From the NCBI GenBank assembly GCA_020746875.1, contig JAGTJL010000013.1:248001-312000 (forward strand): a stretch of DNA of 64,000 bases, read 5' to 3'. Below, piece after piece: positions 47,944-61,186 of this stretch. The notes below the pieces were generated by a model. That model was not told the DNA's origin. It saw only the letters and a list, made by a program, of their open reading frames with translations, and searched no databases. The position numbers and the translations under genes were made by a program. The first letter of the stretch is position 1. Each line of letters opens with the position of its first letter. The DNA comes from Rhexocercosporidium sp. MPI-PUGE-AT-0058 (lineage: Eukaryota; Ascomycota; Leotiomycetes; Helotiales).

Positions 47944-49731
47944 TTAAAAAACCGTGAGTCCACTGACGGTCCCATTCTTCAACACCTCGAACACCAATCC
48001 GGGAAATCCAAAAAGTGTTGTGTTCCCCAAACCTCTCACATCCTCTGTTCCTGTAGGATCTGCCCTTTTACCCCCTACACTATCTTCCCATCCACCCAAA
48101 AGCTCGCAGCTACTACCAGGACTGTCTCCCCAATCACGGTTCAATACCATTCCACGCTGACGAGACTTTGCCTCTTCATCGTTGCGGTAGATGCTCTTCC
48201 ACTCATGGTGTAATCTTGACTCAATTTCCTTGAATGGTGTCTCTGAATCGACAATAAATTGCCCTTTTTGGGGCATCAAATACTGGATTTCCCATCGACA
48301 TCTTCTGTGGCGATTGAATGGGTATGAGCCAGGAACATTACCGTGTAGGATTACTTTCGAAGCAACGAGGCGACTAGAGGCATCAGACGGAACAATGCCT
48401 TCTGGCTCAGGCTGTTGATCTAATGCTTGTTTGCTCGGTGGACACTGCGATGGTGTCGTAGGAGTAGCGAGCAGGATATCGAATCCATGGTAGAAATAGT
48501 TGTAGAAACATTCCCCAGAAACGTTTCCAGCTACCTCTCCATTCTCATCATCTTCGTCTGAGTCATCAGTTGCAGTGTGCGCTGAGGATTGATCCGTGTC
48601 CGTAGAGTCATCCTGCAGCCTCATCTCTGTAGAGTCTGATCGCATATGCATCCTGGATAGAGGCCGAGCTTTGTGAATCGACATTCTCTGGTCATTCTTC
48701 CGATATATGGCATCAGGAGGCCCAAGGGTGGCCACGAGTTCTTGTGGTGACGTGAGACCAAGCCTGATCCAGAATGGAGCTACACCATCTGATCGTATAA
48801 GCTCGAGCTGGCCTTCTCCAAATATCCTGATAAGCCTCACCGCATCCGGTACGGAATCTTTGCCTTTCATGAGGGAAGTAAAAGAATCTCGCGGGTCCAA
48901 AGTCTGGACATAGAGTCGTTCTCGTGCATCCGGCCATGAGTCTCCTCGAAATATGGCCATGGAGGCAGCGGGATGGCTCGTGGAAGAAGACAGAAGAGAC
49001 ACAAAGTCTTTCCTTGGCGACCATGCCGAACTCGATAATGGAAAAGAGAAGGCAATCCCTGGATAGGATAGCACATATAACCCCATCCCAGTCTCGTCCC
49101 CCGGCTCAGGCCCAACATACTCTCCTGGGAACGTTGGTCCTAGCAGACGGTTGTAGATATGCCGAAATGTAGGGCCCGACAGGCTCTCTGCTGGTGCTAC
49201 ACCAGTCTGCGTACTTGTCCCCGGCCGCAGGACGTCTTTATCCTTATATGTAAGCTGGCTCGTGGTGAAGTCCAGCACCTCTACCAGGCGCAGTCGTTGC
49301 TCTGGTCCATCGAATCGCAAGCGGATGCCGTTGGTTGGCAGGTTGACGATAACTGGTTCTTTGACTGGCGAGGAGTGGTCATATACCAGATCCAACTTTG
49401 GAAATCGCTGCGGTTCGGCTTTCAGTCGTGTTAAGATGTCGTGGAGTGTGGCCCCCAGTACTGTGTTTGTTAGCTGGATGCTGCGGCGTGGAGCTGCGAC
49501 GAGAGGTTCGACTTGCCCATGAAGCCCAAAGCCTGTCCTGGAAAGACCTGGGCTGTGAATAGTGACATTTCCGTGGCATTTGGGGGATGGCGGATTTGAT
49601 GGCTCTCCCGAATTCGTTACCAGTACTATGATATGCTTTGTGCTCGTGGTTGAAGGTTGAAGCTCCAGCTCCAGCTCACGTTCGAGCTCGTTGTTCCGGG
49701 CTGGGGTTCCGTTATGGAGGGGCAGCTGCAC
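47944..49731 (-). CDS. PHAF1/UPF0183 family protein
   Basis: A single 595-codon frame matching the UPF0183 family (human PHAF1/C16orf70). In animals this protein pairs with BCAS3 at the phagophore in autophagy; the fungal role is less studied. Recognisable blocks: VLGATLHDILTRLKAEPQRFP at the start of the domain, LDLVYDHSSPVKEPVIVNLPTNGIRLRFDG split over the next stretch, then GPTFRHIYNRLLGPTFPGEY, FSFPL, GLTSPQELVATLGPPDAIYRK, FYNYFYHGFDILL, and the terminal LFGFPGLVFEVLKNG. An acidic low-complexity insert (TDDSDEDDENGE) sits in the middle. The first ~90 residues do not look like the family; an unspliced 5' intron ending near 49,460 could explain this, since a CTAAC branch site and CACAG acceptor lie there. 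It is divergent from the kinesin gene. Confidence 0.92.
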   Translation of the reverse strand: MQLPLHNGTPARNNELERELELELQPSTTSTKHIIVLVTNSGEPSNPPSPKCHGNVTIHSPGLSRTGFGLHGQVEPLVAAPRRSIQLTNTVLGATLHDILTRLKAEPQRFPKLDLVYDHSSPVKEPVIVNLPTNGIRLRFDGPEQRLRLVEVLDFTTSQLTYKDKDVLRPGTSTQTGVAPAESLSGPTFRHIYNRLLGPTFPGEYVGPEPGDETGMGLYVLSYPGIAFSFPLSSSAWSPRKDFVSLLSSSTSHPAASMAIFRGDSWPDARERLYVQTLDPRDSFTSLMKGKDSVPDAVRLIRIFGEGQLELIRSDGVAPFWIRLGLTSPQELVATLGPPDAIYRKNDQRMSIHKARPLSRMHMRSDSTEMRLQDDSTDTDQSSAHTATDDSDEDDENGEVAGNVSGECFYNYFYHGFDILLATPTTPSQCPPSKQALDQQPEPEGIVPSDASSRLVASKVILHGNVPGSYPFNRHRRCRWEIQYLMPQKGQFIVDSETPFKEIESRLHHEWKSIYRNDEEAKSRQRGMVLNRDWGDSPGSSCELLGGWEDSVGGKRADPTGTEDVRGLGNTTLFGFPGLVFEVLKNGTVSGLTVF

Positions 49732-50037
49732 CTACAGCCTGCGGTTGTGCTGTTGCTCTGCCAACCAGCCGAGGTGGAAAGGGCGTGACTTCGTCCGCTT
49801 TCAGATTTCCGCGAAAATCAACATCGAACATCAACAACTTCACGACAAAGACACCCTCAACGCCCTCACTCCACGCTATCTACTGCGGACTTGCGTCTTG
49901 CATCGGCCTTTTCATCTATCCAACAACAATCACAACACCAATTTCCGGCTGCGACACGTCTACCAGCTTAATCCAAAGTCCGACACGCATTGGAGTTATA
50001 CCGCTTCTCGCTGAGCTCAACATCCTCCCTCAATTGT
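49732..50037. promoter_or_regulatory. Bidirectional promoter region (PHAF1-like / kinesin-5)
   Basis: Only 306 bases separate the two divergent start codons, so the genes probably share a nucleosome-free promoter. No specific factor site is evident. Confidence 0.55.
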
Positions 50038-53000
50038 ATGGCAGGAATTCCTCGGCCGGCAGTCGTCGCGCCCACCAAAAGAAAGATGCGCCCTCCACCA
50101 AGGCCCTCGACGGCCAGATCACAATCACAAGTACCTGCCTCTCGAATCGATCGGTCCGGCGCAACCTCCCCAGCAGGATCGGTGGTCTCAGTAGCTACAA
50201 CCCATGGAGGAACCAAGAGAAAGGAACGAGACTTCGAGCACGATGAGGAGGAAACAAACATCAATGTCGTTGTGCGGTGTCGAGGTCGTAATGAGCGCGA
50301 AGTCCGGGAGAATAGTGGAGTGGTATTGTCAACAAATGCAGTCAAGAGCAACAGTCTTGAGCTCTCCATGGGACCCAGCGCACTCAGTAACAAGACATAC
50401 CACTTCGACAAGGTCTTCTCCTCAGCAGCGGACCAGGCAATGATTTACGATGATGTTGTCACACCCATTTTGGACGAGGTAGGCTTCCCTGGGAGTTTGG
50501 AGTGAGCATTGTTGACATTTAGGTAGATGCTAGCTGGATACAACTGCACAATTTTTGCCTATGGTCAGACGGGAACCGGAAAGACATATACGATGTCGGG
50601 TGATATGAATGAGACATTTGGGATGCTCTCTGATGCAGCCGGAATAATCCCTCGAGCGCTACATGCGCTTTTCAACAAACTGGAAATCGATGACGCTGAA
50701 GCCTCTGTGAAATGCTCCTTCATCGAACTTTACAACGAAGAACTCCGTGACTTGATCTCCCCGGACGAGAATGCGAAACTGAAGATCTACGACGATAACA
50801 CCAAAAAAGGTCATTCGAGTACAATTGTTCAGGGAATGGAGGAGTCACATATCAAGAGCGCGATTGATGGTATCAAGCTTCTGCAGGATGGCAGTCACAA
50901 GCGGCAGGTCGCAGCGACGAAATGCAACGATCTGAGTAGTCGAAGTCATACAGTATTCACTGTCACAGCATACATCAAACGGACCGGAGACAATGGCGAG
51001 GATTACATTAGTGCTGGAAAGCTCAACCTTGTTGATTTGGCTGGTAGTGAGAATATCCAGCGGAGTGGAGCCGAGAACAAACGTGCTGCCGAAGCTGGTT
51101 TGATCAACAAGAGTTTGCTGACTCTTGGAAGAGTGATTAATGCTCTTGTCGATCGCGGATCCCACATCCCATACCGAGAGTCAAAGCTCACACGACTCCT
51201 GCAGGACTCTTTGGGTGGACGGACAAAGACATGCATCATCGCGACAGTTTCTCCTGCGAAGAGTAACTTGGAAGAGACAATCTCAACTCTCGATTACGCT
51301 TTCCGAGCCAAGAACATCCGGAATAAGCCTCAGGTCAACCAGATGATCAACAAAAAGACTCTGCTCAAAGAATTTACCTTTGAAATCGAGAGACTGAAGA
51401 GCGAACTTATCGCAACTAGACAAAGAAATGGAGTGTACCTGTCTAATGAGAACTACGAGGAGATCACTGTTGAGAGTGAGTCTCGGAGAATTCTCAGTGA
51501 AGAGCAAGCCGCCAAGATTGAGACTATGGAAACAAACTTGAGGAACAAAGTCCAGGAACTCTACTCATTGACTTCGAACTTCATGACCTTGAAGAAGGAC
51601 AATGAGAGCACGAAGGCTGTCCTCGACGAAACGAAGGATGTTCTGGAGCAAACCGAGTCTGTTCTTTTGAACACTCGTCAAAGCCTAGCCGAAGAGACTG
51701 TTCTCCGGAAAGCCCACCAGGAGACGGAAGAGCAACTCAGTACTGTTGGGAGTGAACTTTTATCAACCCTTGGTAGAACAGTTCACGATGTTGGAGGTCT
51801 CCATGCCAAGAGTAGGAGGAAGTCCGATCTCCAGTCACTGAATCGCAACGCTTGGGGCTTGTCGCAAGCTCAAGTTGCTGAAGTCACTAGTCTTGTGGAA
51901 ACTAGGGTCGAAGACTTCCGAATCCAACAGCAAGAGTTGATGGAGACTGTGTCAACGCGAATGCAGTCGTTTGTCGCCGGTGAATTGGAGAAATTGGCCA
52001 CCACACAGTCCTTCCTCGAGGAGAATGTTTCGAAGTTTGAGAGCTCAGAAAAAGAAGTCTCGGAACAGACCAGGTCTGCTAAAGAAGAGATGGATGCTGT
52101 TTTGGAAGAGATCAAGACGCTCCGGGAAGAAGTAAAGACCCGCGTGGGTGAAGGACTCCAGGGGCTGTCTGTTGCAGCTGAGCGCATCTCAGCAGAGGTT
52201 ATCAGCGAGCTTGGCGCATTTCACACACAGGTAAGATCAAATATGTCTCAATTTGGGGATACCGCTAACTGCCCTAGCTACACACGTCCTACAGCTCACT
52301 TGGCCGAGACTTCAAAGGTCTATTCGAAGATCTTCTCAAGCATATTCATGCCCAAAAGACTGAGGCAGATAACTTACGCCAGCAGTTGACCACAGCTAGC
52401 GAGCTTGCTATGCAATCAAATGTTGCTGCTTCTTCGCGATTGAACGACGTCCTACGAGAAGAGCGAGAACAAGCAGCAGTTGATCGCCAGAGCTTGCTGT
52501 CGCAAATTACGAGTCTCATCGTAGCTCAAGGCGAGGTACAAGATTCTCGCCTGACGTCAAAGATTCAGGAAGTCCAGAAGGATGTCTTAGCATCTAACGA
52601 AGGCTTTGAATCATCAAGAGCTCAATACAGTGAAGGAATGGATGCTTGGAACGAGAAGGAAACAGAGCTAGTTGAAGAGGTACTTCGCTCGAGAGAGACT
52701 TTGAAGTGTAAACTGAAAGAGGACTGGGTGGTAAGATACACCAGGCAAAGCTGGAGCTTCCCCTCGCTAACAACGTCCAGGCTGCTAACAAGCACAATAC
52801 GAATCTTCAAACCGCTACCAACTCTGTTCATGCCGAGACTGTCCGTATTGTTGATGAGCAGATGAAGGATATCGAACTCCAAATGCGCGCTCTCGATGAT
52901 TTCGTCACTCGTGCTCGCTCGCATAATGCCCAACATCACGACAGCCATGCCCAATCCCTTCAGAGCCTCTCAAGCACCGTCAAATCATCATACTCCAATA

Positions 53001-53686
53001 TCGGCACGCACTTCACCTCGACATACGAAAGGGTCCGAGATCTTGGAGACGAAATGTCCACCAAGACGGCAACGCTTCAAGAATCTCTTGCCCCCCTCGA
53101 CTCCGTTCTCAAGGAGCCTCTCACTACCCTACGCGAGAACATCACAAGTACATCTTTCCAGGAATACAAGCCCACAGGAGAAACTCCGCAGAAAATCCAG
53201 TATACATACCCTACCGAACTACCACGAACTGAAGCACATGAAGCTCTTATTGCGGCTATGCGGAAACCTACCGAGTTTAGGAGTCCAAGCAAAAGCATGA
53301 CCTCTATGGTTCCTGTAGTTTTCAACGACGAGCCATCCTCGTCAACCTCCCACATCCGACAATTCTCACATTCTCTTGGTGCATCAACATCTCGGCCGCT
53401 CTCTGATGTCGAGATTTCCCGCCCAACGACGAGTGGCAGTACCGGACTTCGCGAGATGGACGTCAATATCCAGCCAGGCGCCACTGCGACCGAAGACCAT
53501 CAAAGCCAGATCCCAAGCTTTAAACGCAGTATCAGTTCCTCTGGAAAGCTCCCCGTATTGAAGAGCAAGAAAAGTGTTGTGGCGCTAGAAGGACGAGAGA
53601 ATGTTCTGAGTGCAAGTGTGGGTCCAGGCAACCCCTTGGTGCAAGTACAGAGTACAGGACGTAGGAGAAGTCCAAGAAACGGTTAA
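50038..53686 (+). CDS. bimC: Kinesin-5 (BimC/Cut7/Eg5-type) mitotic motor
   Basis: Plus-end-directed homotetrameric motor that slides spindle microtubules apart. Four exons, 50038-50478, 50527-52230, 52278-52730, 52781-53686, all in frame with GT-AG introns, give 1167 aa. A basic, Ser/Pro-rich N-terminal extension precedes the motor domain (INVVVRCRGRNERE onward). P-loop GQTGTGKT is at about 160-167, switch I NDLSSRSH near 281 and switch II DLAGSE near 317. A neck-linker follows AFRAKNIRNKPQVNQ, then a long coiled-coil stalk. The tail carries the BimC box, TGETPQK, with a candidate Cdk1 threonine near residue 1001, and ends basic (RRRSPRNG). Position of the motor at the N-terminus, stalk length and BimC box together identify kinesin-5. 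The ATG at 50038 is preferred over the upstream in-frame ATG at 49990 because it gives the family-like MAGIPRP start. Confidence 0.97.
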
Positions 53687-56100
53687 ATGGCGGCACTGCA
53701 AGCGAGAGCAGATCAGTTGTCAGGTGGAAGGACGTGTAATTCAAGCGTGGAAAATGCAATTGTGAATATGGAGGTGGGGTACAGGGGAGTTGTAGGTTTA
53801 TGTTCTTGTTTCAGGCATCACTGCCTGGGGATTGGTTGGTTGTTTTCTCGTGGAGTCTCGGCTGGTATATCATGGCGTGGCGTTGGCTATGCTCTTGGTG
53901 CTGGTCTCTGCACTTTGTTCCCGGTTCGCGTGTTGTTTACTTTGGATTAGTGCTCTCTGGCTTTTACATGGGTGGAGCCGGGCTCAGCGAGAATGAATAG
54001 GAGAAGTTAATTGAGATTATTTGGTCCAGAAGTGAATCCCGACACCCACTTGTTACCGTAATAACTTGAATACTTGCTCCAGGTTCCGCACTCACCAGTA
54101 CTTCGACGCGGGGCGATGTGCATCGTCTTTTGAAAAGAAGTGACGGAAACAAGAGATGTGATCTCGCCGACATGCTGAAATGTACATGAAATCGGAGGCG
54201 GCTACCGGCGATTGAAGAAATGGAGATTGTTGGATACGCAGAGACTATCATGTCTTAGAGGCGGAGGGGATACAATGAGGAAGTGTGTGGCGATCTCAAG
54301 GCGATGCATTTGCTGTTTTGTCTAGAGAGATTTTACATGCTCTCTAGCTGTAAGAAGGGTGACCTTTTGTGGTTTCAAGGTTTCTAGCTAAGCGAGGTTC
54401 GGATAGAAATTTACTGTCAATTGTAGATTGACATTCGCTGTTACTCCAATCTCTCGCTGTCTGTTGAATGATTCTCTTTGTGGGGCTGTCATGGGTACTC
54501 AATCACACAGGTGCGGAAAGTCCATCGTCTCCGTTCTAATTCATCATCCGTACCTCTTGATGTGTAGCTCCTCTATAATCACATCCTTTTTCCTCCCTTC
54601 AGGATTAGATAGGAAGGGGTTGATCTGGTCAAGAGGCGGAGGCGGCTCGATGGTGTCTCATGTTCTGTTTCTAATCTGCCTTACACTGAAGCCTTTTGTG
54701 TGCTGGTATGCATTTTATAAATTTAGAAGATGACTGTTCATGTCCCCTACTGATTCTCTTCCTTGGAGGTTGATTCAGTCCAGAGCTCCTGAGAAGTGAC
54801 CATGTTCCATGTTGTAAAGTGCTTAAGCGAGAAATATGCAACATGCAAAATACTCACATATATGTTTACAGTAACACAAAGGTCGCTCAGCACTCGTGCA
54901 ACGAGAGAAATTATGCCCCATGCAATTTGAGACTAGACAATCGATTGATGCTCCTACAATACTAGAGTTGTGCGTGTTTCACTGGTGGGTGGGACACAGA
55001 TGCATCCCACACGTTTCGGGAGCTTGGCTACTGGACGTGAAGCATTGAAGAACAGGTCATACTATAGCGCGGAGCTTGAGATAGGATGTAATCTTGAGTT
55101 ACAGTTTCAAGGAGAAAGACATAGTTTACATTTTGATTGCTGAAGTATTCAAAGCTGCCAATACTTCATGTACTTTCCCTTCCTTCCTGCCTTCTCCTGG
55201 TGATATCAAATTCATCAAACTACATATATCTCAACTCAAACCCATGGACCTCAAACATACAACTATGATGTCTCATTCGTAGGGTGTAGATATAAAATCA
55301 GACAAAGCAGCACAAGTCAGAGGTATCCCCTCCGATCTCAACGCCATGCAGGAACTGAGATCCCGACAGGAAGTAAAGCTATCAAGGACCACTGTACCAA
55401 ACCATCTGCTGCGCCGTGACTACACAAGGAATTCCAATTTGAGGAACAAAAAGAAATCTGAAAAGCAACTCCAGGAAGAGGAGAGAGATCTACGAGGCAC
55501 AATATCAAACAGAGAGAAAAGGGTTCTAAGCATCACGAGTCCGTAGGTTCGGCTGGGTCATCATCGTGTTTGAAAAAAAAAAAAAGGGGGAATAAGAAAA
55601 TAACACAAAGAGAAGTCTCAGCGATATCGAGAAGATGCCTGCGTGCCTTCTACCTTTTGTAAATCCACAACTAAAGCTCGACATGAAGTCAAGAACTCCC
55701 TTTTAATCAATGAATCAACAATCCATCTCATCATCAACGAAAAGTCTCCCTCGCTCTCCCCTCTCCCCTCGAGACCTTCAACTTAATTCCACAACAAGCG
55801 AGCACATACATGACATCAAAACACACCTCGCATCATCTCATGTCCTATCTCATATCCCCTCCCAATCTCAACTCCTCAAGTAAAATCAAGACTCGGACAA
55901 ACATACCCGAAACCTCCAGTCAACACTCAGCAGCAGCAAGTGGACATCAACCTGAACCCTACAGAACGGCTTGCCAATATCCGACAGCGAGTATCTCCAT
56001 CCGGTATCGTACGATCAACAATGCAAAATGCAAAGACTCACTTCAGCGGTCAACGAGATGCCATCATCACCTGGACTTAAATCCCGCATCTGGAACCAGT

Positions 56101-56130
56101 CATCTCGCATCTCGCATCTCGCATCTCGCA
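56101..56130. repeat. CATCTCG tandem repeat (7 bp x 4)
   Basis: Four perfect consecutive copies of CATCTCG, followed by a partial copy, in non-coding sequence. Confidence 0.9.
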
Positions 56131-58185
56131 ACCAACGTCTGGCGGCCCGAACCACACGGTCAAGGAATATGACGGTGCAGCTGAAGATGCAGAGGACAGC
56201 GCAAATCTAAATGCGGTCGTACAGCGTCAACGTCAATGCGAATGCAAATGCGAGTGCACAGCACCGACGCAAGAAGCGGTCAACAAGACAGCAAGAAATC
56301 AAACATGTGAAAGTACCTACGTGCTCGCGAATGCCTTCGTCCATTCATGCGTTCAGCAACCCATTCATGAGAGAGACTCGTGGCATATTCTAACTTGACT
56401 CCGTAGAACCCAAGGAGAATTATCTATACTCCCTCATACATTATATCGAATGGGAATGAGTATCGAGAATACGACGCTTTGAAGCGGTCTAATCTGATGC
56501 AGAACAGAACAGCAGCACCTGCCTCGCTGCCTGCATAATGATCAGATATGATACGATGCAATGCAATGCGCTGCACTGCACCGCAACGCCATCTCGCGCC
56601 ACAAGATCTCAAGATTCCCAAAAATCAAGATCATCTAGGAAACTCCGAATCCCAGCAAAGAACCGCCGAAGCAACGTGAAAGAAAAAAACCGAAAAAAAA
56701 AATTAAAAGAGCCGAAAGACCATGTTCAGCGATGCAAATGCAAGGTAGGAGGATTCGGTCCCTCTCCCGACAGCCGAGAAACCAGCCATCGGGACTCCGA
56801 CACCCAGGCTAGTAGCCTACACAATCGCCCGGGTAGAAAAGAGACATGTGTGAGGCAAATAAAGCAAAGATGCAAGATGAAGCTATGATACATGGCTGCT
56901 GACGAGTGTGCACGAGACACTCAAAATAGCCCTGATATTTTAGTCGGCCTGTATCGGAGGCGAGACTAAGCAGCTAAGACGGAATACCGATGAAGGGGGG
57001 TGTTAATACCCAGTCATTCGGCGCGAAAGAATTGAAACGACGTAAATGAAGCGGTCAACAAAACTTTCGTATATTTTTTTTCCTTCTGGTGTCGGGTCGC
57101 GCGGCTGGCGATTTGGCTTGGAGGTTCTCCCTTCCCTCTTGACGAACGGATGAGTGAAACGGCTCGCTTGTTTACTCACTTACTTGCTGGCTTGCCTGTT
57201 TGTTTGATGAACAGCAATGCGCTGCGCTGCGCTGCACTGTCTGCTGGGAAAACGAGGACCTGTGCCCGTACACCCATTTTGCCGCCGCCTAAGATTGAAT
57301 TGGCATTCCAGTAAAAATAAAAGGGAAGGCGAACGGTCAGTAAAAGACGCAATGCGACGCAGGACAAGGCATAATGGTAGGGCCTAGAAATAGGTCGTAG
57401 TCGCGATCGAGGTCAGCATTGTAGCGGTGTGAAGACACCTAATTGTGAAATCTTCTCACGTAACATATTTTCTAACACAACATACCGCTCAGATCAAGCT
57501 GGGCTGGGATAGAATATCCACAAACCGAAGATCTCCCGTGCCGTGCCGTGTCAAAAGCGTAAAGCCAATCGACGACAGCCCTAGATACTCACTCAGTTCA
57601 CTTCAATTTCTTCTCAGAACTTCAGAGGGAGGTGAGCAGTTTCGGACGACCCCGCTCTTGTGTCGTCGGCGAGGGGCAGAGGTAGGGAGGCCAAGCCACA
57701 AGCCGACAGCCAAGACTCTTGCCCACCCTGTACTGTAGAGGACATCTGACAGACATCCAATGAGGCAATGCGCCGCCCACTATTTTACTTTATCTAGACG
57801 ACGAAGGGTGATCTCGAAAACTCGGCGGCACTCGATCTCGAGCTAAGATCTGGGAGTCGAAGTTCCCGATCTCATCTTAGATCTTGGAATAGAAATGAAA
57901 GAAAGAGCACGGCCACAACCACAACCATGCTAAGACGGCAAACTCCGTGTTGTTTTCCGCCTCGGGGGTTGTCCGTGAGGGAGGAGCAATCTTGGAAGAA
58001 AGAGATTTTTGGAGACGAGAGTGAAAATGGAAGGTGCCATCGTATCCAGACTCTAGAGGAAGAGCAGTCGAGAAGTAGAGAAGATAAATTGTGACGTTTT
58101 TCGAATGCGCAGCGCTGCTCAGTGAATCATGACAGTCGTCATTGTTAGGAGAAAGAAATAGATTTGAGCAATCGACCGTTTTAGA

Positions 58186-58203
58186 GGCAGGCAGGCAGGC
58201 AGG
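58186..58203. repeat. GGCA tetranucleotide repeat
   Basis: Four and a half perfect GGCA units in non-coding sequence. Confidence 0.9.
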
Positions 58204-61186
58204 TCCGGGAGGCAAGCCAGCCGCGCGCTGTGGCTGGACTGAGTGTTCTACGCAGGTAAGCTGCCAGAGTCGAAGAATCTTAGCCACACCCCACAGTACT
58301 GTAGAGTCGGGCGAGAAACTAAGGCAATGCATGCCATCGAAGCTGAAAAGGAGGGAGGATTTCGGTGCGGCTCGAGTAGGCTAGAGGCTAGACAGTCCAG
58401 GTGGTGGTTCTTATTCGACAGGATGTTTCCCCCCTTTCACTTTGCATACCAAGCCAGTGAAGAAATAAACGCCGATAATTTAGTTGCGTCTTTGCTGAAG
58501 TCGTGAAGTGCCGGAGAAGAGGCAAGGAGAAAAGGAAGTCATGTTTCTTGCACGGTTGCAGTCAGATCTCGGAGGAAGATTCATCTCGGGGGGAGATTGA
58601 TCTCGGAGGTTAAATTAGTACAATTCGTACTAAAATTCTGGATTGGGGTATATCCCCGTCGCCGTCTACCCGTGAAGTGGGCACGGCACGGGACTCAGAA
58701 CTACTTGTACTTGAACTAGTTGTGGCTTTCGAGCCTCGTTCTTAGTTTGACAGTCTCCGTCTCTCTAGGTAGATATTTTAAGTCTCGGAGGTCAGTGGTT
58801 AGTGGTTAGTAGAAGTTGGATCCGGAAGCTATGATTCCGAGTCACGATCGATATAACCCCACCGACTGAGTGATTTCACGTCGATGAGCCCAGTACTGTA
58901 CACTCGGTTGGTGTGCGGAAATAAATAAGTGAACATGAAGTGCGAAAATTTAAAACGAAAGCTTCTCTCGATAGAACACCCTGATGATGATGGTAAAGGA
59001 AGGTGCGAGAGGATCGGCAATGCCGTGGGACCGGAAATGCCGTGGCATCTGTTCACCAATCTTGTGATTCGCTTCCCTTATTCCAACCTCTTTGAAACAC
59101 ATATTCCGAGGTGCCAAGATTACTCAAATTCCGTATGCGGCGTAAGTTTGCCAGATAGGCGACCCGTTTAGATGACACTCAAGATGTGGGGTCGTCGTGA
59201 CATCGCATTGGAAGTTCGATTAAGCTTTGCTGATGTTGGTTGGTCGTCTCTCGTCAGGGAACGGTTGACGAACGAGGTTTTATTTTCCGGTTTCCCGTTT
59301 CCGGAACTTCGATAAGGATGTCCTCAGGGGAGATATCCAACGGACGTGTCCCAGATGCGGTGCGAATCAAGGCGATGGATCTTGACGCCAAGGTGCGAGG
59401 TGTGGGGGATGAGACAAGTGTGACGAGCTTGTGGTAGATTGAGAACTTGGAAGAATGAACAAGAAGACGACGCGTGTGAGTGATGATGGGATTTGATTTG
59501 TTGTCTAGCTGTTAGCGGCCAACCGGTCGGCTTCGCTCGCCTCGTGAAACTTTAATTGGCGAGGAGCCGACCGAAATGCAGGGGTGAGGGCCAAGGGAAG
59601 TTTCGTCTTCATCATACGGATAAGGTGGAATGTTAGGATCAGGTGGCATGTTCGAACATCGGAATCACTCGCGGTTATGGCGACTATCTTTTTGGGCGAG
59701 GGGGAGGCGCCGGGTGGGCGAAGTATGACGATTGAGCCAAGGAAGCTGAAACTTTAAATCTATCAGTTTTGAGCTGCCTGCAGAACACGCATGATCATCT
59801 GTCGAACATGTGAAGCATGTACGGGGCGTATTGGAGATGCATGGAAAGCCATGGCCATTCTTCAAGCAATAGACGACAACGTGTCACTTTTTGTGATTAA
59901 AGGCAGATTTTCGGAAAGATTATGTGACGAGGTAGCTTCGAGTGGGCTGATGATCTTCATTTTTGGAGACCACTAGGTAAGTCGCCGTTCCTCAGGGTTG
60001 GTCCCAGGCAATTCGTTGATGGGACGGGCTGAAGAACGCGAGGCAAGGCTTCTAGAAAGAATTTGGATGAGGCTGGACCTTGTTGACTTTCACCGAGCAT
60101 GACGAAAATGATCTGTAGCCAGGATACCTCCAATCCATGGGATGACAACTTTGGGTTTTGGCTCGGCATTCGGAATTCCGTGTTGAATGAAACAACAGCA
60201 AGAAAGCATGAGTATTTGCAACTTGCGGTGAAGTTCTGAAAACCTTCTCTTGATGCACATCTGTACTATTCGGGAAGATATCCGCATATTTTCAATACTC
60301 GGGTAGCGGTACATCGGCACATTGCCGACGGCTCGGGAGGTCTGAGTTTCGAGGAAGTTGACGAAGCGGTGGACCGGCGGGGTGAGTGGATCGAATCAAA
60401 ACCCGGGGTAAAAGATGCGTCGAACTTGTCACTTTCCTTTCTCAGCAAGACACAGACCGCTGTTGCTGAAGGTTTGATTGCGACAGGTAGGGTTGATTAG
60501 TGCTTTTCTCGGTAAGGTCGACTACTGTGTTACCAATGCGCAAATGTTGTGATTGACCGAAACCATGCCTAGAAGTGGAAGGAAAAAGAGAATGCACATG
60601 ACATATGTTTGGGATCATGACGGCATATGACGAACTGCAATTTAAAACTCCAATTACCATCAGATACCGAACCATGTCACCAAAGCCTTTCGAAGGTCGC
60701 GGACAGAATGCCGAGAAGTCGCAACCGACGAAATAACACTCAAGACCAAGACTATTAATATGTCTTCGGATGGCTGCTGTGAATTGGTGACATGAACGTT
60801 AATGTGTAGTCATTGTAGCCGCAGGAGCCGTAACGGAATGATGTGTGTCTTGTGTCTCAAGTACGTCTCATCAAATAACAATTGGATACTCGTTCACCTT
60901 CAGTGATGCATATGGTGGCCTGCTACGGAAAGTAATGTCCTTTTTGCGGAAAGCAAAACGCTGAGAGGGATTTGCTTTGCTCCTCCCTTGGCTGCGTCCA
61001 ATTAACAGGCTTGAGACTCACGATTTGACTTTCGGGAAGGATTCGAGGTGGATGAACTCTGCGACAACAAACTTCCACCAGGCTGATTTTGGCGGTAGAT
61101 CCTCGATCCGACTGCCGAGGAAGCCCTCGTCTCGTCAAATTTGTTGAACTTTGGCCTGTACGTCGGGGAGGATGAGGCTCTTGGAG

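Larger units (their letters stand above)
53687..61186. other. Long gene-poor region
   Basis: About 7.5 kb without a gene I can support. It holds low-complexity tracts: CATCTCG tandem copies (56101-56130), alternating ATGCAATGCG-type sequence around 56,555-56,600 and GCGCTGC copies near 57,220, A-runs near 55,573 and 56,690, and a GGCA repeat at 58186-58203. Short frames at 59,240-60,700 on both strands have no recognised domains. It may be regulatory sequence or untranslated leader of a neighbouring developmental gene, but the sequence does not show which. Confidence 0.5.

Noticed and set aside
57877..58332. A 151-codon minus-strand frame in the 3' gene-poor region
   Set aside because: Overlaps simple repeats, has no domain and no splice context.
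59791..59976. A 61-codon plus-strand frame followed by a consensus GTAAGT
   Set aside because: The donor-like sequence follows the stop codon directly and no downstream exon could be joined.
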